Shown in pieces: positions 52,304 to 60,389 of a stretch of DNA of 64,000 bases. How positions within the stretch are numbered: position 1 is the first letter of the stretch; the number at the start of each line of letters is the position of its first letter. The position numbers and the translations under genes were made by a program. The notes beneath the pieces were generated by a model, which ran no database searches, was not told the origin of the DNA, and was given only the letters and a program-made list of their open reading frames with translations. The stretch is from positions 620,001-684,000 of the forward strand of contig OY781965.2 in the NCBI GenBank assembly GCA_963677395.2, in the 5' to 3' direction. The DNA is from G963667975 sp963677395 (GTDB lineage Bacteria; Bacteroidota; Bacteroidia; Bacteroidales; G963667975).

Positions 52304-52885
52304 ATGAAAAAAGATATCATTCTGGCAGGTGTTGGAGGACAAGGAATTCTTTCAATTGCAGCCATTATCGGACAAGCAGCCCTTGATATGGGGATGTATC
52401 TGAAACAAGCAGAAGTTCACGGAATGAGCCAACGTGGCGGTGATGTTTCTTCGAACCTTCGTATTTCGGATAACCCGATTGCTTCTGACCTTATTCCTTG
52501 CGGAAAAGCAGATTTGATTATTTCGGTTGAGCCTATGGAAAGCCTTCGTTACTTACCGATGCTTTCGGGAGAAGGTTGGTTAATTACCAATTCAAAACCT
52601 TTCGTAAATATTCCAAATTATCCGGAAATCGAAAACGTTTATGCCGAAATCAAAAAGACTCCTCGTCATGTAATGCTTGATGCAGAACAAATAGCAAAAG
52701 ACCTGGGTTCGGCAAAAGCTGCGAACGTAGTTATTTTAGGTGCCGCTTCCGTTTTCTTAGGAATTGCTTTCGAAAAATTCGAAGTTGCTATCCGTGGAAT
52801 CTTTGGTCGTAAAGGCGAAGATGTAGTAGCTATGAATCTCAAAGCATTACGCGCAGGCCGCGAATTTGCTGAGAACAATAAATAA
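52304..52885 (+). CDS. iorB: Indolepyruvate oxidoreductase beta subunit
   Basis: 193 residues from ATG 52304 (MKKDIILAGVGGQGILSIAA); the longer frame to 52217 runs inside iorA and is rejected. The GVGGQG motif, KQAEVHGMSQRGGDVSSNLR and the later VVILGAASVFLG match the gamma-type domain of 2-oxoacid:ferredoxin oxidoreductases. It forms the enzyme with IorA and points to anaerobic amino-acid fermentation. Confidence 0.9.
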   Translation: MKKDIILAGVGGQGILSIAAIIGQAALDMGMYLKQAEVHGMSQRGGDVSSNLRISDNPIASDLIPCGKADLIISVEPMESLRYLPMLSGEGWLITNSKPFVNIPNYPEIENVYAEIKKTPRHVMLDAEQIAKDLGSAKAANVVILGAASVFLGIAFEKFEVAIRGIFGRKGEDVVAMNLKALRAGREFAENNK

Positions 52886-52913
52886 TTCTGAATCGTTCTT
52901 TCAGAAAAAAACA

Positions 52914-52953
52914 GGAAACCCTGCGGCAATAGTTCGGCAGGGTTTCCGTTTTT
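52914..52953 (+). terminator. Terminator after iorAB
   Basis: Perfect 11-bp arms GGAAACCCTGC/GCAGGGTTTCC (52914-52924, 52937-52947), followed by GTTTTTAT. Confidence 0.8.
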
Positions 52954-52996
52954 ATAACCAATTCATATTTTTTTATCTTTTCATAAATTCAACTTC

Positions 52997-54241
52997 GTGA
53001 AGACTCTTGTACGATTTCTGCGGAAGAAACGGTGGCTCATTTTGTTTCTATTGTTTGCATTATTTATTGCAGGCTGGTTTGTGTATAAAACCTCGCATGA
53101 AATCATTAAAGACAAAAATCCTGTTGTTGAAATCAAAACCAAATCACGTACTGAATTTGGCATTCAGATAGATTCAATGGTAATGATTCATGACCAAGTA
53201 GAAGAAAATCAGAATATTACACAATTGTTGATGAGTTATGGTGTATCAGCTCAAATGGCTGATAGTCTGGTTCGAAAATGTGACACGGTTTTTGATGTCC
53301 GGAAAATCAGAGCCGGAAATAATTACACAGTACTGTTGAAAAATGACACTTCTCAAGCACTGCAATACCTTATTTATGAGCAAAATACTACGGAATATGT
53401 GGTGTTTGTGTTGAAAGATTCAGTTCATGTGCATAAGGGAGAAAAAGAGATACAGCGAAAAACGATTACATCTACCGGCGAAATTAAATCGAGCCTCTGG
53501 CAGGCTATCGAGGAAAGAGGGTTAAGTCGCGAATTGGCGTTAGGCCTGGAAGATGTTTATCAGTGGAGTATCGATTTCTTTGGTTTGCAGAATGGAGATC
53601 ATTTTAAGGTGATTTACGATGAGCTTTCGGTTGATGGGAAGTCAGTAGGGATCGATAAAATACATGCAGCCTGTTTTAATCATTACGGGCAGGATTATTT
53701 CGCATTTTTCTTTGTAACTGACAGTTTTGGAAAGTATTACAATGAAAAAGGGGAAAGTCTGAAGAAAGCTTTTCTGAAAGCACCCTTAAAGTTTTCGAGA
53801 ATAACGTCCCGTTTTTCCAGAAGCAGATTGCATCCGATATTAAAAATTCGCCGACCACACTTTGGCGTAGATTATTCTGCACCTTCGGGTTCTCCTGTAT
53901 TTACCATCGGTGATGGTACTATTGTATATAAAGGATATATGGGTGGCGGTGGAAATTCGCTGAAAATCAAACATGGCGGAGGTTTTACATCAAGCTATAT
54001 GCACCTACGGGGCTATGCGCCCGGCATACGTCAGGGAACTCGGGTTCGACAAGGAGAACTGATTGCATTTGTGGGAAGTACGGGTTTATCTACTGGCCCG
54101 CATCTCGACTTTAGAATGTATAAAGGTTCAACGCCGATTGATCCGTTGAAAGTAGTTTCGCCTCCTGCAAAACCAATTAATGAACAAGATAAGGCGCGTT
54201 TTAAAACAGTTGTGGATAAATATATGCCCTTAGTTAAGTAA
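52997..54241 (+). CDS. M23-family (LytM-like) cell-wall peptidase with an HLD variant
   Basis: A 414-residue protein with a GTG start and one N-terminal span (WLILFLLFALFIAGWFVY). Residues about 60-250 form an OapA/LysM-like region, and the M23 domain (about 270-395) ends it. Zinc ligands H288 and D292 are in PHFGVDY, and MHL is present near the middle. The usual final HxH reads HLD (H369-L-D371) in STGPHLDF, so the third zinc ligand would be an Asp. Members cleave peptidoglycan cross-links or are inactive scaffolds. Activity is uncertain for that reason. Confidence 0.85.
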   Translation: MKTLVRFLRKKRWLILFLLFALFIAGWFVYKTSHEIIKDKNPVVEIKTKSRTEFGIQIDSMVMIHDQVEENQNITQLLMSYGVSAQMADSLVRKCDTVFDVRKIRAGNNYTVLLKNDTSQALQYLIYEQNTTEYVVFVLKDSVHVHKGEKEIQRKTITSTGEIKSSLWQAIEERGLSRELALGLEDVYQWSIDFFGLQNGDHFKVIYDELSVDGKSVGIDKIHAACFNHYGQDYFAFFFVTDSFGKYYNEKGESLKKAFLKAPLKFSRITSRFSRSRLHPILKIRRPHFGVDYSAPSGSPVFTIGDGTIVYKGYMGGGGNSLKIKHGGGFTSSYMHLRGYAPGIRQGTRVRQGELIAFVGSTGLSTGPHLDFRMYKGSTPIDPLKVVSPPAKPINEQDKARFKTVVDKYMPLVK

Positions 54242-54377
54242 TGTCATTGAAAAAATGACTTGGGCATTCTTATGGCATGAGACAGATTTCGTGAATAACT
54301 CTTCGTAAAAAACAAGGACGAATTTTCTTCTGTATTCAATTCCACAATCTTTTTATTTTCCCTGTCATATTCTTCAT

Positions 54378-54385
54378 TATCTTTG
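54378..54385 (+). promoter_or_regulatory. -7 element for the dehydrogenase gene
   Basis: TATCTTTG. The TTG at 54383 that opens the longest frame lies inside it; the real start is ATG 54422 after a leader of about 33 bases. Confidence 0.55.
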
Positions 54386-54421
54386 CATTCGCTAACAAAA
54401 ACAAGCAAAAACCATTATACC

Positions 54422-55615
54422 ATGGGTAGAGTATTGATTATTGGTGCCGGTGGAGTTGGCACCGTTGTGGCTCATAAAGTAGCCCAAAATCCGGATGTGT
54501 TTACCGATATTATGTTGGCAAGCAGAACCAAATCAAAATGCGATGAAATTGCGAAAGCAGTGGGCGGAAACCGCATTCAAACTGCTCAGGTTGATGCCGA
54601 AAACGTACCGGAACTGGTGGCGTTGATTCGCTCATATAAACCTGATTTAGTCATCAATGTAGCCTTGCCTTACCAGGATCTTCCAATTATGGATGCGTGT
54701 CTGGAAGCAGGTGTAAGCTATCTGGATACCGCTAATTATGAACCGAAAGATGAAGCTAAGTTCGAATATAAATGGCAATGGGCTTATCAGGATAAATTTC
54801 GTGAAGCCGGTTTAACCGCAATTTTAGGTTGTGGTTTCGATCCGGGCGTTACCAGTATCTATACTGCCTATGCAGCCAAACACCATTTCGATGAAATCCA
54901 GTATCTGGATATCGTTGACTGTAATGCTGGTGACCATGGTAAACCATTTGCGACCAACTTTAATCCTGAAATCAATATTCGCGAGGTAACTCAAAGGGGT
55001 AAATATTGGGAAAGCGGCAAATGGATAGAAACCGAACCACACGAAATACATAGACCATTGAACTATCCTGAAATCGGTCCAAAAGAATCGTATGTGATTT
55101 ATCACGAAGAACTTGAATCGTTGGTTAAAAACTATCCAACGCTGAAACGTGCCCGTTTCTGGATGACTTTTGGTCAGGAATATCTTACGCATTTACGTGT
55201 AATTCAGAATATTGGAATGGCAGGTATTGACCCGGTTATATTCCAGGGAATGGAAATCGTTCCAATACAGTTTTTAAAAGCTGTTCTTCCAAATCCTGGT
55301 GATCTGGGTGAAAATTACAAAGGCTGGACTTCAATAGGTTGCCGTATCAAGGGTTTGAAAGACGGTCAGGAAAAAACCTATTACGTGTACAATAACTGTA
55401 GTCATGAAGCTGCATATAAAGAAACCGGAACACAGGGTGTTAGTTACACTACCGGTGTACCTGCAATGATTGGTGCAATGATGTATCTGAAAGGGTTATG
55501 GAAAAAACCGGGAGTATTCAATGTAGAAGAATTTAATCCCGATCCGTTTATGGAACAACTCAACAAACATGGCTTACCATGGATTGAACTTCATAATGTT
55601 GATATTGAACTTTAA
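54422..55615 (+). CDS. Saccharopine dehydrogenase-family protein, probably carboxynorspermidine/carboxyspermidine dehydrogenase
   Basis: 397 residues from ATG 54422. MGRVLIIGAGGVGTVVAHKV binds NADP; VINVALPYQDLPIMDACLEA and ILGCGFDPGVTSIYTAYA follow. The sequence resembles the Bacteroidota enzymes that condense aspartate semialdehyde with a diamine to a carboxy-polyamine, which is then decarboxylated to spermidine. A lysine-pathway role is the alternative annotation. The partner decarboxylase is not in this window. Confidence 0.8.
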   Translation: MGRVLIIGAGGVGTVVAHKVAQNPDVFTDIMLASRTKSKCDEIAKAVGGNRIQTAQVDAENVPELVALIRSYKPDLVINVALPYQDLPIMDACLEAGVSYLDTANYEPKDEAKFEYKWQWAYQDKFREAGLTAILGCGFDPGVTSIYTAYAAKHHFDEIQYLDIVDCNAGDHGKPFATNFNPEINIREVTQRGKYWESGKWIETEPHEIHRPLNYPEIGPKESYVIYHEELESLVKNYPTLKRARFWMTFGQEYLTHLRVIQNIGMAGIDPVIFQGMEIVPIQFLKAVLPNPGDLGENYKGWTSIGCRIKGLKDGQEKTYYVYNNCSHEAAYKETGTQGVSYTTGVPAMIGAMMYLKGLWKKPGVFNVEEFNPDPFMEQLNKHGLPWIELHNVDIEL

Positions 55616-55633
55616 ACAAGAACGATAAAATAG

Positions 55634-55661
55634 AAAAAGGCCTGAATTTCAGGCCTTTTTT
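55634..55661. terminator. Bidirectional terminator between the dehydrogenase and tonB genes
   Basis: GGCCTGAA (55639-55646) pairs with TTCAGGCC (55648-55655), flanked by A5 and T6. It works in both directions for convergent genes. Confidence 0.85.
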
Positions 55662-55679
55662 CTTGCGTTTGATTAGGGG

Positions 55680-56366
55680 TTAATTTGCCAGTGTAAATTT
55701 AATAGCAATCGACATTTTTACGCGAACTGGCACATCGCGTTGTTTACCGGGAATCCAACGAGGCATATTGTCCAAAACCCTGATGGCTTCTTCATCACAG
55801 CCACCTCCAATTCCTCGTTCAACCTTAATATGCGTAATACTACCATCTTTTTCTATGATAAATGAAAGGTGTACAGTGCCCTGAATTCCTACGCTACGGG
55901 CTAACTCAGGATAAACCAGATTGTTTTTCAAATAGCTTAAACGAGCGAGATCTCCTCCAGAAAACTCTGGGAAGGATTCTACCCAAACAAAAGGCTCGTC
56001 TTTATCTACAGGCTCGTCTTCTTTTATAATAGCTGGAATTGCATAAGTATCCGCAATGTCGTCAGGAGTATCTTCCGGATTAAATAAAGGCATTTCGTTT
56101 GTTATAACATTGTTTGTTACAATTTTAAGAATTTGACTTTGTGCAATTTTGGGTGGTTCCGGTTTGGGAATATCTACAGGTTTATTGAATATTACATCAT
56201 CATCTACAATTGAAGTATTGTTACAACCCAGATCAATTCCACTCTCGCCGTAGAATTTCCATTCAAAAGCCATAAGAGTTAATCCTAATACTATTACGAG
56301 TCCAATTTGTCCGAAAAGGTTTCTCTTATTTTCGAGATCTGCCTTTTTTGTTTTTTTTGTTTCCAT
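55680..56366 (-). CDS. tonB: TonB-family energy transducer
   Basis: A 228-residue protein with one N-terminal span (GLVIVLGLTLMAFEW), a Pro-rich linker (NKPVDIPKPEPPKIAQ), and a TonB C-terminal domain (about 150-228: NLVYPELARSVGIQGTVHL, DGSITHIKVERGIG, then VLDNMPRWIPGKQR). It spans the periplasm to power outer-membrane receptors, using ExbB/ExbD-type motors such as that at 27351-29606. Confidence 0.9.
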   Translation of the reverse strand: METKKTKKADLENKRNLFGQIGLVIVLGLTLMAFEWKFYGESGIDLGCNNTSIVDDDVIFNKPVDIPKPEPPKIAQSQILKIVTNNVITNEMPLFNPEDTPDDIADTYAIPAIIKEDEPVDKDEPFVWVESFPEFSGGDLARLSYLKNNLVYPELARSVGIQGTVHLSFIIEKDGSITHIKVERGIGGGCDEEAIRVLDNMPRWIPGKQRDVPVRVKMSIAIKFTLAN

Positions 56367-56378
56367 GATAATTGGGAT

Positions 56379-56537
56379 TTAAAGATTGATAAATTGGGGT
56401 AGTTTTTCTACCATAACACTCGTAAATTTTGCTTCATCTATTCTGTTTAAAGTTTCATGAAATAAAACTAATGCCGTAGCATCGCCATTCAAAATCAAAT
56501 CAGTATCCGGTGGTTTTTGTACAGATAACGGTTTAAA
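56379..56537 (-). pseudogene. Possible 3' remnant of a gene beside the arsenic operon
   Basis: A minus-strand frame open for 52 codons to TAA at 56381-56379, with no ATG near its beginning. Its translation looks protein-like (LNGDATALVLFHETLNRIDE, then AKFTSVMVEKLPQFINL). It lies between the terminator after acr3 and the tonB ATG. I do not recognise it. It may be the end of a gene cut off by insertion of the arsenic operon, or a short gene with a non-ATG start. Confidence 0.3.
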
Positions 56538-56554
56538 TTATCGTTGACAGAACA

Positions 56555-56602
56555 AAAAAGAGGTGGTTCAAAAATTAGAGACTTTTTGAACCACCTCTTT
56601 TT
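56555..56602. terminator. Strong terminator after the arsenic operon
   Basis: Perfect 20-bp arms at 56555-56574 and 56583-56602 with an 8-base loop and A/T flanks, downstream of acr3 on the minus strand. Confidence 0.85.
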
Positions 56603-56628
56603 GTTGATTATAGTGGAAGAAAACTCCT

Positions 56629-57705
56629 TTAGATGCTGAAATATCGTTTTTTAAACCAGAATGCCACATTCACCAATGCAATCATTACCGGAACTTCTAC
56701 CAACGGACCAATAACCGCGGCAAAGGCTTCGCCAGAATTCATTCCGAAAATGGCAATGGCAACAGCAATGGCCAATTCAAAGTTATTACTGGCCGCTGTA
56801 AACGAAAGGGTAGTGGATTGTTCATAGGTTGCTCCTATTTTTTTACTCATAAAAAAGGAGAGCGAAAACATGATCACAAAATAGATAAGTAAAGGAATCG
56901 CAATCAAAATTACATCGAGCGGAATTTTTACAATGTATTCGCCTTTGAGCGAAAACATTACCACTATGGTGAATAACAATGCAATCAGAGTTATTGGGCT
57001 GATTTTAGGAATAAATCGGGTGTGATACCACTCTTTACTTTTTAGTCGAATCAGAATAAACCGGGTTAAGAACCCCGTAATAAACGGAATACCAAGATAA
57101 ATAAATACACTTTTGGCGATCTGTCCAATGGTGATTCGGGCTACCGAATCATTCGTTGGAATGCCAAACCACCCGGGTAAAATTGCGATAAACAAATACG
57201 CATATACCGAGAAAAAAAGCACTTGAAAGATGGAGTTAAACGCAACTAACCCGGCAGCGTATTGAGTGTCGCCTTTGGCAAGGTCGTTCCAAACGATTAC
57301 CATTGCGATACATCGTGCAAGACCGATCATGATGATACCGTAAACATAGGGGAGATTTGCGTTGTTTTCGCCCGGAAAGAGTTTGAAGAGAATTACTGCC
57401 AGTGCAAACATCAAAACCGGACCGATGATCCAGTTTTGAACCAGTGAAAGTGATAATACTTTCCAGTTTCGGAAAACGTCGCCCAGCTCTTCATATTTGA
57501 CTTTGGCCAAAGGTGGATACATCATCAGGATTAACCCAATAGCGATGGGAATATTGGTCGTACTTTCGGGCGAAGATTTCATGGATTCCCAGAATTTTGC
57601 AATTTCGGGAAACAGATAACCCGACATTACTCCTGTAAGCATGGCCAGAAATATCCACAAAGTGAGATATTTGTCCAAAAATTTAAGTCTTGCTTTTGAG
57701 GACAT
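56629..57705 (-). CDS. acr3: Arsenite efflux transporter, ACR3 family
   Basis: 358 residues from ATG 57705 (MSSKARLKFLDKYLTLWIFL), 19 bases after the arsM stop; the longer frame to 57774 overlaps arsM and is unlikely. It has ten membrane spans. Sequences such as LARCIAMVIVWN (with the conserved Cys), NSIFQVLFFSVY and SFTAASNNFELAIAVAIAIFG match ACR3. It exports As(III) with the proton gradient. It is last in the operon arsR-arsC-arsM-acr3. Confidence 0.95.
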   Translation of the reverse strand: MSSKARLKFLDKYLTLWIFLAMLTGVMSGYLFPEIAKFWESMKSSPESTTNIPIAIGLILMMYPPLAKVKYEELGDVFRNWKVLSLSLVQNWIIGPVLMFALAVILFKLFPGENNANLPYVYGIIMIGLARCIAMVIVWNDLAKGDTQYAAGLVAFNSIFQVLFFSVYAYLFIAILPGWFGIPTNDSVARITIGQIAKSVFIYLGIPFITGFLTRFILIRLKSKEWYHTRFIPKISPITLIALLFTIVVMFSLKGEYIVKIPLDVILIAIPLLIYFVIMFSLSFFMSKKIGATYEQSTTLSFTAASNNFELAIAVAIAIFGMNSGEAFAAVIGPLVEVPVMIALVNVAFWFKKRYFSI

Positions 57706-57724
57706 ATTTTTGATATTTAGATTA

Positions 57725-58558
57725 TTAACAATTGCAATTTCCGCTACAGCACATTTCGGCGGGCTTTTGAGCAAATACGGTAATGCTCATAATACCGATT
57801 TCCGATTGTCTGAAATTTTCTATATCTGTTGAAGAAAGATAATTTTGAAGAATTTCATCAGGGATTTTGATGACTTTCATTTTTTGAATATCGATATTTT
57901 TAAAGCCAGCTTTTTCAATAATATGAAGGTAATCTTCCATCTGAATTGCACCTGAAACACAGCCAGCGTACATTTCGGCAGCCGATTTCAGATTCAGAGG
58001 AAGTTCGCCGTCAAGAACTATATCTGAAACGGAGAAATGTCCTCCCGGCTTCAGAACACGAAATATTTCCTGAAATGCTTTTTCTTTATCCGGAACCAGA
58101 TTTAATACACAATTGCTGATAATTACGTCTGCTTTGTTTGCTGTTACGGGCATCTTTTCTATATCTCCCAACCGGAATTCAACATTTAGGTATCCTAATT
58201 TTGCAACATTTTCACGTGCTTTCTGAATCATCGCATCCGTCATGTCGATGCCGATTACTTTTCCGGTATCACCAACCAAAGCTCGTGCCACAAAACAATC
58301 GTTTCCGGCACCGGAGCCAAGGTCAATAACGGTATTACCCGATTTAATCCGGGCAAATTCAGTAGGGATTCCACAACCCAGACTTAAATCTGCATCAGGA
58401 TTATATCCTTCCAGATGAGAATAATCATCGCTGAACTGGGTATAGTCAGTTCCACAACAACTATTTGTTCCACAACAATTTGTAGCGGAAGTTTGCATGG
58501 CGATCTCACCGTATTTTTCTTTTACAAGCTTTTTCAGCTCTTCTGAAGTTGTATTCAT
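57725..58558 (-). CDS. arsM: Arsenite S-adenosylmethionine methyltransferase
   Basis: A 277-residue protein with SAM motif VIDLGSGAGNDCFVA. The three As(III)-binding cysteines are C62 (SLGCGIP), C150 (ISNCVLNL) and C200 (YAGCVSGA). The 50-residue spacing of the last two matches the known enzyme CmArsM (C174, C224). Extra Cys clusters lie at the N-terminus (NCCGTNSCCG) and C-terminus (CCSGNCNC). It methylates arsenite to volatile or excretable forms. It begins 1 base after the arsC stop. Confidence 0.95.
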   Translation of the reverse strand: MNTTSEELKKLVKEKYGEIAMQTSATNCCGTNSCCGTDYTQFSDDYSHLEGYNPDADLSLGCGIPTEFARIKSGNTVIDLGSGAGNDCFVARALVGDTGKVIGIDMTDAMIQKARENVAKLGYLNVEFRLGDIEKMPVTANKADVIISNCVLNLVPDKEKAFQEIFRVLKPGGHFSVSDIVLDGELPLNLKSAAEMYAGCVSGAIQMEDYLHIIEKAGFKNIDIQKMKVIKIPDEILQNYLSSTDIENFRQSEIGIMSITVFAQKPAEMCCSGNCNC

Positions 58559-58978
58559 TTATTTCAGGTTTAATGATTGATAAAACTGTCCGAAAGATTC
58601 CTTGATTTCATCACGTACGCGACGGAACTCACTTTGGATGAACTCTTCACTTCCCATAGCAAGAGAGGGATCATCGAAGCCAATGTGAATGCGATGTTTT
58701 ACTTTACCGGTAAATGTAGGACAACTTTCGTTGGCTCCGCCACACACCGTGATTACATAGTCCCACTCTTCATTTATGTAAAGATTTACCGAATCGGAAG
58801 TGTGATGACTGATATTAATTCCGACCTCTTTCATTACTTCTACTGCTTTGGGGTTTAGCTTTCCCGAAGCTTCAGTTCCGGCAGAGCAAACAGTAAGGCT
58901 GGGGTCAAAAGATTGTAGAAAGCCTTGAGCCATCTGGCTTCGGCAACTATTTCCGGTACAAAGGATGAGTATCTTCAT
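58559..58978 (-). CDS. arsC: Thioredoxin-coupled arsenate reductase (LMW-PTPase fold)
   Basis: A 139-residue protein starting MKILILCTGNSCRSQ with the phosphatase loop C7-x4-C12-R13. The disulfide relay cysteines C79 and C86 (VCGGANESC) have the same seven-residue spacing as C82/C89 of the Staphylococcus enzyme. It reduces As(V) to As(III) for export or methylation. Confidence 0.95.
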   Translation of the reverse strand: MKILILCTGNSCRSQMAQGFLQSFDPSLTVCSAGTEASGKLNPKAVEVMKEVGINISHHTSDSVNLYINEEWDYVITVCGGANESCPTFTGKVKHRIHIGFDDPSLAMGSEEFIQSEFRRVRDEIKESFGQFYQSLNLK

Positions 58979-58987
58979 TTTTATTGA

Positions 58988-59320
58988 TTAGCATTCGTTA
59001 CAACTGAGATTAATTGAATCCATATCCATGAAAAATGTATTAAAAAGAGCCTTGTATTTGGTTATAACATGGCCATTTATGCAGTAATTGATTTTCAAAC
59101 CATCAATTTCACCATGAATCAAACCTGCATCACGAAGGGCTTTCAGGTGCTGCGAAACGGTGGAACGACTTAACGGAATATATTCGGTAATATCTCCGGA
59201 AATACAACTTTGGGTTTGGGCAAGATATTTCAGGATTGCCAATCGTGCAGGGTGCGATATGGCTTTGGCAAATTCAGCCAGTTCACGCAGTTCTGATTCA
59301 AATTTTTCGGATTTATTCAT
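58988..59320 (-). CDS. arsR: ArsR-family arsenical repressor
   Basis: 110 residues from ATG 59320 (MNKSEKFESELRELAEFAKA). ATG 59353 lies inside the operator, upstream of the predicted transcript start. It has the winged-helix reader STVSQHLKALRDAGLIHGEI. The classical CxC metal motif is absent. Cysteines available for As(III) are one in TQSCISGD and a C-terminal pair in SCNEC, as in some ArsR types with a C-terminal site. It represses its own operon until arsenite binds. Confidence 0.9.
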   Translation of the reverse strand: MNKSEKFESELRELAEFAKAISHPARLAILKYLAQTQSCISGDITEYIPLSRSTVSQHLKALRDAGLIHGEIDGLKINYCINGHVITKYKALFNTFFMDMDSINLSCNEC

Positions 59321-59333
59321 TTTAGAATGTTTA

Positions 59334-59353
59334 ATGTCGCAAACATACGACAT
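59334..59353. promoter_or_regulatory. Candidate ArsR operator over the -7 box
   Basis: Perfect inverted repeat ATGTCG-N8-CGACAT (59334-59339, 59348-59353). The eight-base spacer is exactly the minus-strand -7 element TATGTTTG (59347-59340). Binding here would block RNA polymerase directly. Confidence 0.7.
59340..59347 (-). promoter_or_regulatory. -7 element for the arsenic operon
   Basis: TATGTTTG, predicted start near 59336, leader about 16 bases to ATG 59320. Confidence 0.6.
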
Positions 59354-59474
59354 ATTTTATTATCAGATGTATATGTGAGGTGATTTTTATGTTAAATCTG
59401 CAAAACCGTAAGGAAAACAAATGCTGATCTTAATGTTTGGGATTGAATCTGATTTTAGATTACGCAAAAATGTT

Positions 59475-59482
59475 TAAGTTTG
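59475..59482 (+). promoter_or_regulatory. -7 element for the methyltransferase gene at 59504
   Basis: TAAGTTTG. TTG 59480, the start of the longest frame, lies inside it, so ATG 59504 is chosen. Confidence 0.5.
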
Positions 59483-59503
59483 AACAATCGATTTAACATT
59501 GAA

Positions 59504-60328
59504 ATGAACAAGATTCAAAAGCTTATTGCGGGTATCAAAACCTTGATTGCCAAGCCATATTATATCAACAAAATTATTGATGACGACGATAGTTGGAAAG
59601 AGCGTTTCATTAAAAAGTATCCGGAATATACTTCAGGTTTGCCCGTGGTTGACTTTCATGAAATAACAGGCTCATCGGAAGTTGAGTTGAATTATTGTTC
59701 GTTACTCGATGGAGGTTCTTCTGCATTGGATTATGGATTGCTAAAGGCGATGGCGGCTCAGAAAGCAGATTGTGATTATTTTGAAATAGGAACATGGAGA
59801 GGTGAATCGGCTGTGAATGTGGCTGAAGTTGCGAAGCATTGTACCACGATGAATCTGGATGATAAATCATTGCAAAACCTCGGATTTTCGTATGATATGA
59901 TTGGTCAGATAGGCGTTTATGTGTTGGGGAATCCGAAGGTTACACAATTGAGGGTGAATTCTCTTGAGTTTGATTTTGCCAGTTATGGACATAAATTTGA
60001 TTTAATATTTGTTGATGGGGATCACCATTATAGCAGTATATGCAGCGATACCCGCAATGTTTTCAGCTATTTGATGAAATCTGATTCGATTGTGATATGG
60101 CATGATTATACGTTTTATCCCGATACTGTACGCTGGGAGGTTTATCAGGCTATCCTCGATTCGTTACCTAAAGAAGAGCATAAGCATTTGTATCATGTCC
60201 GAAATACCAATTGTGCAGTATATATTCACAAGAACTTTATCACTGAGAAACTTCGCACACCTGATTTTCCCAAAGTAAACTTTAAGGTAAGGGTGGAAAC
60301 AAATCCTGTTGTGCTGGAACAGAAGTGA
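59504..60328 (+). CDS. Class I SAM-dependent methyltransferase (Methyltransf_24-like)
   Basis: 274 residues from ATG 59504 (MNKIQKLIAGIKTLIAK). Core motifs: YFEIGTWRGESAVNVAE, TTMNLDD, then FDLIFVDGDHHYSSI and VIWHDY, the DGDHxYxxV pattern of this family, which includes cephalosporin-hydroxylase-like and sugar O-methyltransferases. Substrate unknown. Single-gene unit. Confidence 0.8.
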   Translation: MNKIQKLIAGIKTLIAKPYYINKIIDDDDSWKERFIKKYPEYTSGLPVVDFHEITGSSEVELNYCSLLDGGSSALDYGLLKAMAAQKADCDYFEIGTWRGESAVNVAEVAKHCTTMNLDDKSLQNLGFSYDMIGQIGVYVLGNPKVTQLRVNSLEFDFASYGHKFDLIFVDGDHHYSSICSDTRNVFSYLMKSDSIVIWHDYTFYPDTVRWEVYQAILDSLPKEEHKHLYHVRNTNCAVYIHKNFITEKLRTPDFPKVNFKVRVETNPVVLEQK

Positions 60329-60389
60329 GCAGAAGAGCAGCTTTGTTCTCAACAGCCTTTAATAATCGAAGGCAATAATTAAACCAGGT

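Noticed and set aside
54824..55192. 122-codon minus-strand frame inside the dehydrogenase gene
   Set aside because: Antisense shadow of conserved coding sequence.
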